Positions 45,731 through 58,969 of a stretch of DNA of 64,000 bases are shown piece after piece (the first letter of the stretch is position 1; every line of letters starts with the position of its first letter). The stretch covers positions 11,978,055-12,042,054 of the forward strand of contig JAPTOF010000020.1 of NCBI GenBank assembly GCA_028554755.1. The letters run 5' to 3'. The position numbers and the translations under genes were made by a program. This DNA comes from Cordia subcordata. Taxonomy: Eukaryota; Streptophyta; Magnoliopsida; Boraginales; Cordiaceae. The notes beneath the pieces were generated by a model, which searched no databases, was not told the DNA's origin, and saw only the letters and a list, made by a program, of their open reading frames with translations.

Positions 45731-46278
45731 ATTACACCTCCTTTTCCATAACTTTGCTCCACATATCTAATAAATTACTATCAATCGCTTCTTTATAAGT
45801 GATTGGGTCAACAACCTACCCAATATCATAATCTGACTCGCCTAGGTAAACAATATAATCATTAGGTAATGCTGACCTTCTTTCTCTTTGTGAACGCCGA
45901 AAAGGATTATCTTTTATAGGTGGAGCATCTGGAGCAGATAGAGGGACATTAATAATAGGATCTTCTTGAGTAAGCACTTTCTCTACAGGCTCCTAATCAA
46001 TGCTTTGTGGTATGACAAGAAAATCAAATACAATATATTGAGAAGTAGAAGCTTCCACTTGCTTATGAGAGCAATCACATGTGCCAATATCATGCTCCAA
46101 AAATTTTGCAGTCATAGACTCAACAATCTTGAGCTATTATTAGGATAGTAAAACCTGTAACATTTGGAGGCCCCCAGATAGCCAATGAAAAAACCATGAG
46201 TAGTTTTAGGATCAAGCTTCTTTTCAACAGGTTTATAGATCTTCACTTCAGCTAGACAACCCCAAACCTTCAAATGGT

Positions 46279-47090
46279 TTAGGCTAGGTTTTCTACTAGT
46301 CCAAAGTTCAAAGGGGGGGTTTTTGGAATAACTTCACTACGTACTCTATTCAAGATATACATGGCTGTATAAAGTGCTTCCTCCTGAAAAAACTCTAGCA
46401 ACCTAGTTTGACTCATCATGCTTCTCACCATATCCTTCAAAGTGAGATTACGGCACTTAGCCACACCATTTTGTTCAGGGTTCCTGGCATAGTGTACTGC
46501 CCAATAATACCACAACTTTCTAGATATTCAACAAAGGGTCCTTTAGACTGGCCTATATCAGTGTGCCTACCATAGTACTCACAACCCCTATTTGACCGTA
46601 CGACTTCAATTAACTTCCCCAACTTTCTCTCAACTTCAATTTTGAAAATTTTAAATTTATCAAGGGCTTCTGACTTGGGTTTAATAAGATAGACATAACA
46701 ATATTGAGAATGGTCATCAATAAAAGTAACAAGAAAATTGTTCCATTACAAGGTAGATGGCAAGGGTCCACTAATTTCAGTATATATTAGCTCTAAAAGC
46801 TCACCACTATGTGTTGTCCCATGTTTTATTGTTTTAGTCAATTTTCCTCTAATGCAACCAATGCAAGTACCAAAATCACTAGAAATCTAAAACAAGTAAA
46901 ATATTATTTTTAATCAACCTATCAATTCTTTCCTTTGAAATATGGGCGAGTCTTTTATGCCATAACATGGAAGACCTTTCTTTAATCAAATTTCTTTTGA
47001 CTCCTATTTTTTCAACATTCAAAGAAATATTGTTGGGAGTTAAATCCAATCTGTACAAACCATCAATTAAAAAGCATTCACCAATCAAAG
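46279..47090 (-). pseudogene. copia integrase
   Basis: Minus-strand order: zinc finger LWHKRLAHIS (near 46958) with CIGC later; core FIDDHSQYCYVYLI (near 46715); VVRSNRGCEYYG, where the core Asp is Asn (46590-46592); then, in a shifted frame, ARNPEQNGVAKCRNLTLKDM (46279-46515). Stops and frameshifts inactivate it. Confidence 0.83.
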
Positions 47091-47319
47091 AAGAATTTGA
47101 AAATAATTGAACTCTTTTATTGGGAAAAAACTAAACAATAAGAAACCAAAACTAAATTTCGCCTCATAGAAGGCACAAAAACAGTGTTTTCTAAGACAAG
47201 ACTAGGTCCATACTAAAAATTCAAAACAATTGTTCCTATAAACTTAACTTTGACTTTTACTCCATTCCTGATGAGCACGATAATTTCATCTTCACTTGGT
47301 TTTCATTTGTTTATTAACC

Positions 47320-48311
47320 ACCCCTGCAATGAATTAGTTATGTGAATAGAAGCCCCACTATCAAGCCACCATGAATGTGGAGGTGCATCTATTAAAGTTG
47401 ATTCAAAACAAGTTAAAGTAAAAGACTCACCCTTCTTATTCTTTTTCTTTAACCACCTTTGGTACTTATATCATTGTTGTTTCTTATGACCTGGGGCACC
47501 ATAAAACCAGCATTCACCTCTCTTAATATTAGATTTAGGACCTTCAAAAGTCTTATTTTGGCCAAATTTCCTTGATTGCAAGAGCTCTTGTTATGGGGTT
47601 TAAACTTCTTGTTGTGGTTGGAAGAGTTACCAACATGACCTTTATGAGGATGTGGTTGATGCACCATATTTACACTCTTGTTCCTCCTTAAGCATCCTTT
47701 CCTCTTCTTGGACACAAACCGAGATAAAATGATTGATCAACCTTGAATCCTTTTGCGCATTATAATTGGACTTGATATTACCAAAGAAGGAGGAAGGGAG
47801 TTTAAGATCGATGGATTAAGAAATTTTTAGCAATAGGGTCTTTAAGGCTAGTAAGGTTATTGGCAATATCTTACATTCGGAGAATAAAGACTCTAACCCT
47901 ACCATTCCTATTATACCTCATGTTGGATAGTTTTTGCATTAGTTCTCTTGTTTCAGCCTTCTCAAACTGTTGAAATTGCTCTCCTATGACTTTAAGAAAT
48001 CTTTTAGCATTAGTTTCCAATGGCACATAGCTTTTGAAAGTCTTAGATATTGACTTTTTCATAACTCCAATACTAAGGCTATTCGACCTCTCCCAACTTT
48101 GATAATATTTCCTTTTACTAGGGGAGTTGTCTTCAGTGGGCATTCGGGGCTCATATTCAATCAGGGCTAAATCCAAGTCAGCTAGACCGAGGGCTAATTC
48201 CACATCACTTTTCCATTTCACAAAGTTATTTCCATTCAGAGTCTCAACGGAACAAATTTGATTATTAATAGGAATATTGTTAACTAAAAAATTAAGCATA
48301 AAAAAAACCAA
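47320..48311 (-). pseudogene. copia gag and protease
   Basis: Gag N-terminal block from 48311: LNGNNFVKWKSDVELALG, YYQSWERSNSLS, FLKVIGEQFQQFEK (to 47871). A basic, His/Lys-rich linker follows (47449-47715), then a degraded CCHC knuckle (CWFYGAPGHKKQ in a shifted frame, near 47510), and the protease motif WWLDSGASIHIT (near 47385). Frameshifts separate these blocks. Confidence 0.8.
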
Positions 48312-49008
48312 ATAACATGCTTTATAGTATCAATAATCAATAAATAGCAATATCCATATGAGAGTTCAGAAAGTATAACTGCATATTCCATTTTGAGCAG
48401 AATAGACAATCATATAGCTTGAAACTCCTACTCAAGTGAAGCAGTGAGAAAACTTTAAAAAGTTTTTGTCCTCTTCAGGCAGACAATTCTCATTAAACTC
48501 CAGAATTAAACCCTTACTGTCACTCCCATTTTTCCAAATTAATACACACAACAACCCTCTTTAGAGAGGTAATAATGCATACTAAATTGGAAAACAAATA
48601 ACCCAGGATCCTTATAAAATAAATTCATGAATTAACATGGAGGTCCACTTTGTTGTAACCATCCACATTAATTACAAACTTATTCTTCTGGGTAAAAGCT
48701 CTCTTTAAAAATTATATCTGTAATGCATATACTTTGAGAAAAAGTTGTGAAAAAAACATCACAAAACATAAAATAGCAAAATAATTTTTACATCTGCTAA
48801 TCAAAAGTCACTTTTATAACCCATAAAATTCATGCGTGTGGTATCTGGAAACCTTGATGTTATGGTGCTTGATTTTAAAAGCAATAAGAACATGGGAGGA
48901 GTTAAGCAATCAACATATGACTATCATTATATAACTCTAAGCAAACTAGAAACCAAAGGCATACACATCAAACCATGTTCTGTGAGTGAACAAAAGCACC
49001 TATACGAT

Positions 49009-49056
<48 letters not shown>

Positions 49057-49514
49057 ATAACCAAAAAAAAAACCCAAAAATTAATGAATATAAACTGAAC
49101 GCATGATCTTGATAAGAAAATCAATATGGTCTTAATATTTAAAGGTGAATCCATGAAAACATAACCAATCTTAAAAAAGAAAAGAAGAAGAAGACAACAA
49201 TTGTAGAGACCAGAAAAGAAAGAATTTAGCTTTAATCTCATCCAATTAAGATTGACTTGATTTTGGATTAAAATAATATATACCAAACATATATTCCTCA
49301 TTACATGCACAACTGGAGTAGCGTGATTTGGTTATTTCTATGTTTTACATGGAAGCATATGACACTGATTCCTACGGTGAGCATCAAGCCATTAAAAAAT
49401 ATGTATATATCTTTGCTTATCAATTCAAGGTAGCATATCTTGATTGGAAGAACACGTACTAGATCCATAAAGAACTTTAATCGCAGAAAAGAAAACATAG
49501 TAGATCTGTTAAGC

Positions 49515-49550
<36 letters not shown>

Positions 49551-49584
49551 CAAAAAATTCTTTAGGATTTTAATCTAGTATTTG
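48312..49584 (-). other. 5' leader of the copia element
   Basis: Non-coding sequence between gag and the primer-binding site. Contains (AT)n at 49012-49053, itself bracketed by TGACAT/ATGTCA, and at 49517-49545. Confidence 0.6.
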
Positions 49585-49598
49585 TGACTCTGAAACCA
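49585..49598 (-). other. Primer-binding site
   Basis: TGGTTTCAGAGTCA on the minus strand, two bases from the LTR; two mismatches to the initiator-tRNA consensus. Confidence 0.8.
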
Positions 49599-50831
49599 CT
49601 TGCTAGATGTCATTAAATTAATACCAGAAAATAAAAACACTATCATGAATAAAATAAATAAACTTAGAAGTGTACCTTGATTGGAAGCCATTGATCCATA
49701 ACATGTGATTATCTTACGAAACTTGCGAATTATTTATTGCAGCATGTTGTGGTAGGCATCTCTAGACTAGGGATTTCCTCTCCCTCTCTAATATCTGTGT
49801 GGAGGCTCTCAATAGGGCAAGCAAACTCTAATAGCCTATTTATAGACTACTAGTACTCTAGATGGGAGAGAGGGTTTAGCCTTAAAACTTTATTGGGTGC
49901 ACTAATACCTTAAACAACCCTACACCTAAGGGTGGAAATGGAACGAATTTTCGGGTAGTTGGATTTTCGGGTTTGGGTTTTTCAGGTTTTGGATGGGGAA
50001 AAAAATTTTAATCGAATACTTAGAAATTAACTATTTGGCCAGTTATTAGATTATTTAGATGCCTGGTTTTTCAGATTCGGATGTTCGAATACCCGGCATT
50101 TCTATGAAGCTAAAAATACAAAATTGCTTACTATTTTTTTTGCGCTAAGTTAGCAAGTATGAATTCAATAGTGTTACCAAAAGTTTCAATTGTGCACATA
50201 GTTGTAATAAGAGTTAAAATGAAATAACAGAAAGCACTCAACTCAAAAATGTGCAAGTTTAAAGTTGTATCATGGATAGTGGCGCACATGATTGAGTTTT
50301 TCACAAACAGTACACATGATTTTCCCTTACTCAATTCCAAATAACATGCACAACTTACCAAAAAAATTAGCAACTTATGCATACTAAAGTTATGCATGTC
50401 TAGAAACAACATGCATTACCTGCCTAGAGATTACTAAATAATACCATTCAACCTGTCTAGAAATTTAGCCAACACCACACTACTAGGCTATTCCATCCAC
50501 AAGTCACAATAAGTAAACAAATATTAGACTAAAGTTAACAACAGTCTTGTTTCTACCAAAGACAAACAATTAAAACATCCAAATACAATAACCAAGTTAA
50601 AACATTCCAAGTACTTTTCCAACTCCAAAGTCTCAACTCAAACAATAATGATGCCTACAAAAATAAGGAAGTTGCAAAATTACTAAACAATTCAATTATT
50701 TTGAACAATGAGCGAACTAGTTAATAAGGTCAAAATAAGAAACAACCTGAATCCTCAAATTATATGTCAAAAATAGTGGTATCAGCTCCATTCCTACTCA
50801 ACTCAGAGACAATTAACAAGAAATCAAGCAA

Positions 50832-50950
<119 letters not shown>

Positions 50951-50984
50951 TAGCATAGAAATGACAAAATAAAAATAAGAATGT

Positions 50985-51180
50985 ATATCACTTTCAATAG
51001 ATTCAATGTCAGCCGAATCCTCCTCAACAGATATAGGAAGAGTATCACAGTGAAGCCAGTCTTGAGTACAAAGAAGTGCTAAAACTATTTTTGGAGATAG
51101 AGAGCTCCTAAAAGCATCTAAAACATATCCTCTAGTACTAAACACCTTATTGGTAGAATTTTCGTTTAATGTGGTATGCT
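50985..51180 (-). pseudogene. hAT transposase C-terminal (dimerisation region) remnant
   Basis: On the minus strand: NENSTNKVFSTRGYVLDAFR, then SSLSPKIVLALLCTQDWLHC and EEDSADIESIESDI. This matches the end of plant hAT transposases (the S-T-G-G-R-V-L-D ... Q-D-W-L block of the dimerisation domain). The frame then runs into the trinucleotide repeat. The catalytic core is not recognisable, so the element is non-autonomous. Confidence 0.78.
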
Positions 51181-52827
51181 AATTAGGATTTAGGAAATGA
51201 ACCCTTGAATAATAAATTACCTTACTACCAATCTCTGTACAATCCATTTCATTTTCAAGAACAACATCTTCAATTAACATCTCAAAATTTTTATTAATTT
51301 GAACCTCCTCCCTGAAAACGTTGGTGCAACTTTAGCTTTTTTCCAATGCTTCTTTTTACTACTTTTGACCTAAATGAATTCTTTACTGCTAATTTTTCTT
51401 TATTTTCTTCCCAGTAGATGTTGCTTTTAGTTACTTCTTGTTAAGAGCCAAAAAGACTGAACAATTACATATTAGCTGGACTAAGTGGATGGGGAAAAAA
51501 GAAAAGGTTGAACCATCATTGTCATGGAATTTATGGACTTCAATTTGAAGGAAATAATATGCAAAATAAAGAAAAAAATATATAGGAAAAGAAGAGGAGA
51601 GGGGAAAATAGTACAAGCAAGAAAGAAACATAAAATTTCTAGAGAAATGAGATGGAAACAAAAAGACTGGGAAAAATTTGAACAGTTCTTCAAAGATCTG
51701 ATAAAATTTTGGAGTGCTGAGGGCTTTTTTGTCAAAAATGTATTAAAAGATGATGACAATAAGTTTCTTTTTGTTACATAACCGTATTTAGAGCAATTAA
51801 ACCGCTTTTTATTTATGACATTGTCATATCATATGTGAATTCTTCTACAACCTCATCACACTATTTTTCATTGAATAGTTGTAGCAAGGGCTGGTGTCCA
51901 TGGATCTACTCTAAAGCTTGAAACCTGGATAGTTGCTCCAATTCAGAGGTAAGATGCACATTTCTTGATTTAAATATGTTCAGATTTCTCAAGTTCTAGC
52001 TAGAACCCACATGAAATAATCAATCGACATATCAACCATTGCAAAAAATCACAGATGACCAAAAAGATAAAAAAAAGAAATAAAAAAAGAAATCAACTTT
52101 CAACCATTATGAATCTGCGATTTGCGAAGTAATCAAAAAAGAAATAAAGAAAAGTTCTTTAAAAAAAAACTCAAAGTCTCAACTCTCAACCATTGTGAAT
52201 CTACGATTTGTGAAGAAATCAAGAAAGAAAAAAAAAGCTCTTCAAAACAAAAGCTTACCGTGAGAAGACTGGAGATCTCGACGTGAAGTCGTCGACATGG
52301 AGCTGCCGATGGTGCATTGCCCGTTGAGCGGGGTGAGAGAGTGATTGAGGTGAGATCAAGGCTAGGACTTTATCTGATTTAGGAATTAGGGCTGAAATGT
52401 TATTTTAGATTGTTAGTATTGTTAATATATAACAAGGGGTTTTAAAAAATAAAAACAAAAACTTAAACATTGGGTTTTTTGAATTGGGTTCGGGTAAAAA
52501 TAATGATTCTAAAAACCGATTCGAAAATACCAATTAACTCGAATATCCAAACCCAAAGACACTGAACCTAGTTTTTAACTAACCTAAATGATACCAAACC
52601 AAATTGGATCAGGTAAAACCCCAAAATTCATTTATGAATTTTCACCACTACCTACACCTTGCATATCACACCACTATATAATAATAATACTCATGGGATG
52701 GACCTAGGCCCAATTGGAATGAATCACAATAAATAATATTTTAGACTTTAGCGGTCAGCACCAACTCATTTTTGGAAAAAAATCTCAATCGATGTGAGCC
52801 ACAATTGTATAAAAAAAATTTCTAACG

Positions 52828-52902
52828 TGTTAAATTAAAATGTACAAGAATGTGATAATGACTATAAATTACTGCTCTTTTTTTTGTAACTTCATAATAA
52901 AT
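52828..52902 (+). repeat. 75-bp direct repeat flanking a copia element, right copy
   Basis: Begins directly after the 5' LTR and ends ATAAAT, matching 43038-43112. Confidence 0.85.
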
Positions 52903-53145
52903 CTCCTTTATTTGGCCTAATCTTCGATAGGCAGATCACCTTTGCCCGTAGACTCTGCAATAAATGTTCTGCATCTTAGCAACTAGCCATGCAGCAAGAG
53001 GTTGGCTTGCATTCAAGAAGTATTTTCACCGACTTTGTCCTCTTAGTTCTCTTTGGACTACTCTCCCCCGTGAACCTATCTACAACAGCTAGCATACGTA
53101 AATTAATCGTGACAAATAGTGCTTAAAAAGCTATAAATTTAAGTA

Positions 53146-53647
53146 TGCACTCTTAGACTTTAATTATAACTAATATAAAAAAAACACTTCAATAATAAAT
53201 TAAACCAATAATATTTGAAATGTATCTTGATTTGAAGCCATTAAAACTTTTCTTACAATAATCCTACAAATCTTGTGATAAAACTGTGTGACATGTTGTG
53301 GTAAGCACGCCTAGACTAGGGGTTCTCTTTCCCTCTCCAATTTCTGTACCGTGGCTATCAATGGGGTAAGCCAACCCTAATAGCCTATTTATATACTACT
53401 AATACTTGGGATGGGAGAGAGGGCCGAGCCTTAAAAACTTTTTTGGGCCCCCCATCGAGGTACTTCGAATCTTTAAGTAGGCTCTACACTTTGCATATCA
53501 CATCACTAAAATAATAATATTCATGAGACGGACCTAGGCCTAACTGGAATGAATCACAATAAATAATACTTTGGGCTTTACTGGTCAATCTCAACCCATT
53601 TTTCGAGAACATAAAATATCTCAATCATTGGTAGCCCAGTTCTAATA
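53146..53647 (-). repeat. Solo LTR of the same copia family
   Basis: About 502 bp, homologous along its length to 43113-43622 (shared CTTGATT-GAAGCCATT, CTAGACTA, CTAATAGCCTATTTATA, GACCTAGGCC), flanked by exact AAGTA at 53141-53145 and 53648-53652. No internal region: the product of LTR-LTR recombination. Confidence 0.8.
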
Positions 53648-53652
53648 AAGTA

Positions 53653-54468
53653 TGTACATGTTTTTGCTTTGATAGACTTGATTATTCTTCTTATATTTAT
53701 CTCGGAAACAGCTTCTGAAGTTCAGAAGTGTATATATGAACTGCAATGTTGTGCATAATTTTAGATCATGTCAATTCTTAATGGAGGTAATCACTTGCCA
53801 AATTGATACACAAGATTTTATATATGTGTGGTTGCATACAGCTTCAAGCAAACTTATTGATTGAGATAATGAGTCTATAGTGTCAAGATAATCTAGTGGT
53901 TTCATGGACTGAAAAATATAGAAAAGATAACAATAAAGATAATTTTTCCACTGAAATGTTGTACACTAACTTAGCACTCGTACTTTGTTGAGTCATTGAA
54001 CAACTTAAATAGTCTCTTGAATACATGTTGATTGCTTGATTCCCTACTATTTTGTTATATGCGGTTGCTTCTTAGTTTGTTCTTGATTCATTACTCTTAC
54101 TTATTGGTTTGCTAATAATGTTTGATTTAATCATTTTTGTTTTCTCATGAACTGGGATTAATGCAAATTTCTCAGGTTTACTGATCCATTATGCTGAAAG
54201 AGCTCATTAATTTACTTTGTTGAGTTTTAAGTATTGCTGACTGATGCTTAATGCCAAGCACTCAGCAATATTGCATTAACTTCCTTCTAATAGTTCTAAT
54301 TTTCAAAAGTTTTTAATTTTTGCTCCTTATGCAAGGACATTTTCAATTCAAATATGGGTGAACTTTGATGTGGCCTGTATGTAGCCACAACAATGTAGAT
54401 ATTTGCAAAACAACCCTAAATGAAGATCTTAGTGAACCACTGCAATTATGTTGCATCTTTGACAAGTA
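53653..54468. other. AT-rich spacer, nothing recognised
   Basis: Short frames only. Confidence 0.5.
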
Positions 54469-54473
54469 AGATC

Positions 54474-54752
54474 TGTTAAAAAGTGGAAAAGGCTATTTTA
54501 AATATAGAGAGAATATATTAAACTTGAGTATATCTTCCAACTTGGGTTACTACAACTGAAAGGTCTCACCCCTATATATAGGCTACTCTAGAAATCCAAA
54601 ACTAAATAGGGTTTGGTTAAACCAATCCTTTACATATTAAAATAGCTAACATATTAATCCTAACTGGACTAGGAAATAACCAATAAACTAATCCTAATAT
54701 AATTAGGACTCTAAACATTTCCAAATCCTAAAATCAAGTTTATCTACTAATA
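54474..54752 (-). repeat. 3' LTR
   Basis: 279 bp. The end reads CTAATA instead of CTAACA. Confidence 0.9.
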
Positions 54753-54761
54753 TCCCCCCTT
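54753..54761 (-). other. Polypurine tract
   Basis: AAGGGGGGA on the minus strand, next to the 3' LTR. Confidence 0.8.
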
Positions 54762-54798
54762 AAACTGGATTTGATTCTCGTTACTCCAAGTAAAGCTT

Positions 54799-55128
54799 TC
54801 AGCTGGATGAACACGTCACTCTTATGGGGCTCTGTGAGAATGTTGGCAATCTCTCACATACATTACCTTCAATCACTTCTTTGCAGCACACTCTCCAACT
54901 CTTTCGCCATTGTCCTTTTGAACTATCATCATAGTCACTGCCATCTCTTTGACAATGGCCTTTTGCAATCCATCTTGTCTTGTATCTTTCTACTTCATTT
55001 TTTGTATTTCTCTTTATTTTGTAAACCAGCTTTACTCCAATGACTTTGTGTCCTTTGGGTAAAGTTGCAAGCTCCCAAGTATTATTCTTCTTGATTGTCC
55101 TGATCTTTTCATCCACAACTCCTCTCAA
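54799..55128 (-). pseudogene. copia RT, N-terminal piece
   Basis: KNNTWELATLPKGHKVIGVK, VYKIKRN...VERYK and KGHCQRDGSDYD match the start of copia RT. The following palm motifs (LDVxxAFL, YVDD) and RNase H are absent; the remaining residues do not match, showing the deletion point near 54950. Confidence 0.8.
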
Positions 55129-55559
55129 CCTTTCGCTCTTATCAGCTTCCTCAAATGTTATTAGCTCACAATTAGCATGTAGACAAAAGAGATTTAGATC
55201 TTCATTTAAATTTCAAGTGACTTCGTAGATCTCACTCAAACTTTTAAAGCGAGGAGCTTTGTCTTCAGGATTCGAACTTGTTGCAGAGGAGCTTCCTTGA
55301 CCTATAGTTGGAGATGGAGTTGGAGTTAGAGTTGTAGTTGAAGTTGGAACTGCACTTGAAGTTGGAGTAGGAATTGAAGAGATAGAATCCCTATTTGCTT
55401 CTACTTCTTGCTGTTGTAGAGGTAAGAATCTATCTTCTTTTTGCTCATTAGTGCTCCAATCCCATTCTATATCTTCATCAAATTGAACATCTCTGCGAAT
55501 AATAATCCTTCCATTAATAGGATTGTAGAGCTTGTAACCTTTGGAACGTCCATCATAGC

Positions 55560-56340
55560 CAATAAAAACAAGTTTTTGGCTTTTGTTATCAAGTTTGGAT
55601 CGAACTTAATCAAGGACATGAGCATAGGCTATGCATCCAAAAACTCGTAAATGCTTGATGCCAGGCTTCTAATGGTGTCTTGTTAGAAAGACTTTTTGTA
55701 GCACAACGATTCAAAAGATACATAGCACAATCAAGAGCTTCAATCCAAAATTCTTTCAGCATTCCTTTGGTCTTCAACATGCTCTGTATCATCTCAAGAA
55801 TTACTCTATTTTTTCTCTCAGCAACTCCATTCTGTTGAGGCGATCGAGGAACTATCAAAGGACATCAAATACCCTGATCTTCACATAGCCTTTCAAATTC
55901 TTTTGATGTAAATTCTCCGCCTTTATTAGATCTCAAGGTTTTTATCTTGTAACCACTTATCTTTTTCAACAAGGGTCTTAAATATCTTGAACTTCTCAAA
56001 AGCTTCAAAATTTTCTTTTAAAAAGTAGACCCAAGTTCTACGGCTATAATCATCAATGAAAAGAATAAAATACTATTTTTACCATAGGAACTTGGATTTA
56101 TAGGTCCACAAATATCGGTATGGGCAAGTTCAAGTGGTCTCCTTGCTCTTGATATAGCCTCCTATTGAAAACTTTTCCTAGCTTGTTCCCCAAGAAGACA
56201 GCCTTCACAAATTTGCTTCGAATGATTGATGAGAGGCAATCCATTCACCATATTGTTTTTTGACATCAAAGACTAATTTTTAAAACTTATGTGCTCAAAT
56301 CACAAATGCCAAAGCCAAGAAATTTCTCTTACACAAGCTT
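55560..56340 (-). pseudogene. copia integrase
   Basis: Minus-strand blocks: a decayed zinc-finger region around 56100-56330, LRSNKGGEFTSKEFERLCED near 55925 with the core Asp replaced by Asn (55925-55927), then PRSPQQNGVAERKNRVILEM, EFWIEALDCAMYLLNRC and TPLEAW (55610-55858). Interrupted by stops and frameshifts. Confidence 0.83.
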
Positions 56341-56577
56341 TAAAACATTTTGTTGTATCATTCTGAATATTTAATACAAACAATTTATTTCTAGTCATTG
56401 GCACTTTTGTCATCAAAACATTATTTTTATCCCTTATTACACAATGTTTATCTTCCAATAAAATTGTGTAATTTTTCTCAAGAAGTTGGCCAAGACTCAA
56501 AATATTACTTTTAATTTTGGCAATAATATACTTCAGAAATAAAACAATGTCTTCCATCTTTCAAACAGGTTAAAATC

Positions 56578-56901
56578 TTACCTTTGTCTTCCATAGAGAT
56601 CATAAAGCCACCTCCAAATTTTACATTGCCCTTTGACCGTTTCATCAAGTTCTACAAACATATTCTTTTTCCCACTCATGTGACTGCTAGCTACTGTATC
56701 AAGATACCATGAATTCCTATCTCCATTAAGATCGCCTTGATGGGCCACTAACAAGGTTATTTCCCCTTCTCCTTGTTTATCCATGTAATTTGCTTTCTCA
56801 GCCACAACTTTTGAATTTTTTCTGCATTCATAGCCCAATCTGACAATTATAACATTGACTTGATGATTTATCATATTTTCTTGAATTCTTGCCTCTTCCA
56901 T
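56578..56901 (-). pseudogene. copia protease region
   Basis: NSWYLDTVASSHMSGKKNMF carries the protease active-site region, with DTV in place of DTG. The preceding zinc knuckle is in a different frame and degraded. Confidence 0.75.
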
Positions 56902-57687
56902 GCCAAGTCTTCTTGATTGGATTGACTAAATCCTCCTCTTCTGCCACGTCCTCGCCCTCTTTGTCCTTGACCACGTCCACGTCCACATCCTCTTTGGCCT
57001 TCATTATTATTGGAGTTTTCTTCTTTCTTCAAAGTAATATTGCTTTCAAGAACCTTTTCTAGGACTTCCTCATCCTTCTTTTTATGTCTTTCTTCATGGC
57101 CTTGTAACGAACCCATGAGTTCATCAATGGACATGGTATCTAAACCCTTTGACTCTTCAATGGTTACAACAATATATTCACATTTAGGATGCAAAGAACG
57201 AAGGATTTTTTCTACTACACAAACATCTTTCAAATCTTCTCCATGTCTTTTTAATTGATTGGAAACCACCAATACTCTCAAAATATAATCGATATAGATT
57301 TAGTATCTTTCATATGGAGAGATTTGAACTCAACTTTTAAAGATTGAAGACAAACTTTTTTCACCTTGTCAACTCTCTTTTGGGATTTTTGGTGAATCTC
57401 CTATGCTTCCTTTGCGATAGTGGCACATGAGATCTTCTCGAACATCACTTCATCCAAACATAGATGGATGATGAAAGAGCTTGTTGATCTTTCTTACAGG
57501 ATCTGGTCAACGCGTCTTTTTGAGCTTGACTCAAGGCTGCATCTTCATCCAGTTCCATGTAGCCTTTTTCTACAATCTCCCAAGCATCTTGAGAGCCAAG
57601 AAGGGCTTTTAGATGAATTGCCCAATTATCATAATTATCCTTCATCAGGTGAGCAAATTGAAACGGAAGCATCCTATTACCCATCAT
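56871..57687 (-). pseudogene. copia gag
   Basis: [20 protein letters not shown] and [15 protein letters not shown] (57445-57687), then in other frames the VKKVCLQSLKVEFKSLHM region, and VSNQLKRHGEDLKDV, ILRSLHPKCEYIVVTIEE and a Gly/Arg-rich GRGQGQRGRGRGRRGG tail (56871-57281). At least two stops and frameshifts break it. Confidence 0.82.
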
Positions 57688-57696
57688 ATTTACCTA

Positions 57697-57708
57697 GCTC
57701 TGATATCA
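57697..57708 (-). other. Primer-binding site
   Basis: TGATATCAGAGC on the minus strand, one mismatch to TGGTATCAGAGC. Confidence 0.85.
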
Positions 57709-57711
57709 CTT

Positions 57712-57991
57712 TGTTAGAAAGTGGAAAAGACTATTTTGAATATAGATAGAATATATTAAACTTTATTATCTATTCCAACTTGGGCTACTACAACTGAAAG
57801 CTCTCACCACTATATATAGGCTACTCTAGAAATCCAAAACTAAATAGGGTTTGGTTAAACCAATCCTTTACATATTAAAATAGCTAATAGATTAATCCTA
57901 ACTGGACTAGGAAATAACCAATAAACTAATCCTAATATGATTAGGACTCCTAAACATATCCAAATCCTAAAATCAAGTTTATCTACTAACA
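57712..57991 (-). repeat. 5' LTR
   Basis: 280 bp, TGTTAG...CTAACA; contains CTATATATAGG (near 57811), a TATA-like element shared with the 3' LTR. Confidence 0.9.
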
Positions 57992-57996
57992 AGATC

Positions 57997-58921
57997 TCTC
58001 TTGCTTGTGCAAGACGAAACCAAAAAACTTGTTGTTTAAATTGTCTCTTCTATGAGAAAAAATAAGTAGATTTTGGAGAGTCAGGACTTGAGAGGAATAA
58101 GTCTTAGATTAGCTAAATGGCAAACTAGTGCTGCTTGCTTGGTCCATAACTATATCATTAGGAAGAAAAGACTCCTTCAAAAGTTTTATATAGTTCTACA
58201 AGCTAATATGCTATCAACAACAGGGATATGTTGAGATGAAGTAATTAACACATGTTACACTGTTTCAAGATTTGCGGCAATTGGAAACTTATTAAATAGG
58301 GTAGCTCTAGAAACGGCATAATTATTGGATCCCTCTCAAGTTTTTAATTTGTCTGAACCAATGATATTTTTCCAATTCAATTATTTGTCTAACAAGAATG
58401 TATATATGTGCTTCCTACAACGTAATAGGCAGGAGTTAAAATTATCTATAATAGTTAAGGCAATAATGTCATCTATTGCTTAACAGCAATCAAGTACATT
58501 AAAACTGGAATGGTTGGCCTCGAAGAATAATAGTTTACATAGCAGATAAAATTTGGAGATAAAGTTTCGGTTTGGTTAAATGCACTTGTATTTGAGACCT
58601 TCGGGAAGGAAAGACGCAACAAATTGAGGTAGGGGGTAGTAACATTAAAAGTTGTTATTGTTTTGATATCATTACACAGTGTTGCATCCAGTTCTTGTGT
58701 GACCTTGATTTTGAATGACTCTTGATACTAAACATACACTTTTTAGTCACCATTCTATTTGGTACATTTTGATCCTTGTTTTACACTATCTATATCCATG
58801 ATGGTAGTTGCTTGTGTGTGCAATAACATAAAATACCTAGCTGAGTAAGCGGAAATCTGCATCTCTTTAATTTGTTGCTTCTAAATAGAGATGTATGCGA
58901 CATAAGTGTCAAGTTTATATA
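57997..58921. other. Spacer without recognised genes
   Basis: AT-rich; no supported frame or repeat. Confidence 0.5.
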
Positions 58922-58969
58922 CACTACAAGAAAACAACCACAAGCAACGAAAAAAATTCGTAGCCATTT

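Larger units (their letters stand above)
54474..57991 (-). mobile_element. Deleted minus-strand Ty1/copia element
   Basis: 3518 bp with an exact 5-bp duplication AGATC (54469-54473, 57992-57996) and ~280-bp LTRs that are over 90% identical by eye. Gag, protease and integrase regions are present in decayed form, but the frame stops after the start of RT: most of RT and all RNase H are gone, so the 3' coding end is deleted up to near the purine tract. Unrelated in LTR sequence to the other copia elements here. Confidence 0.92.

Noticed and set aside
51481..51781. Overlapping frames with basic or hydrophobic runs in the hAT interior
   Set aside because: A-rich/T-rich composition artefacts; no recognisable motif.
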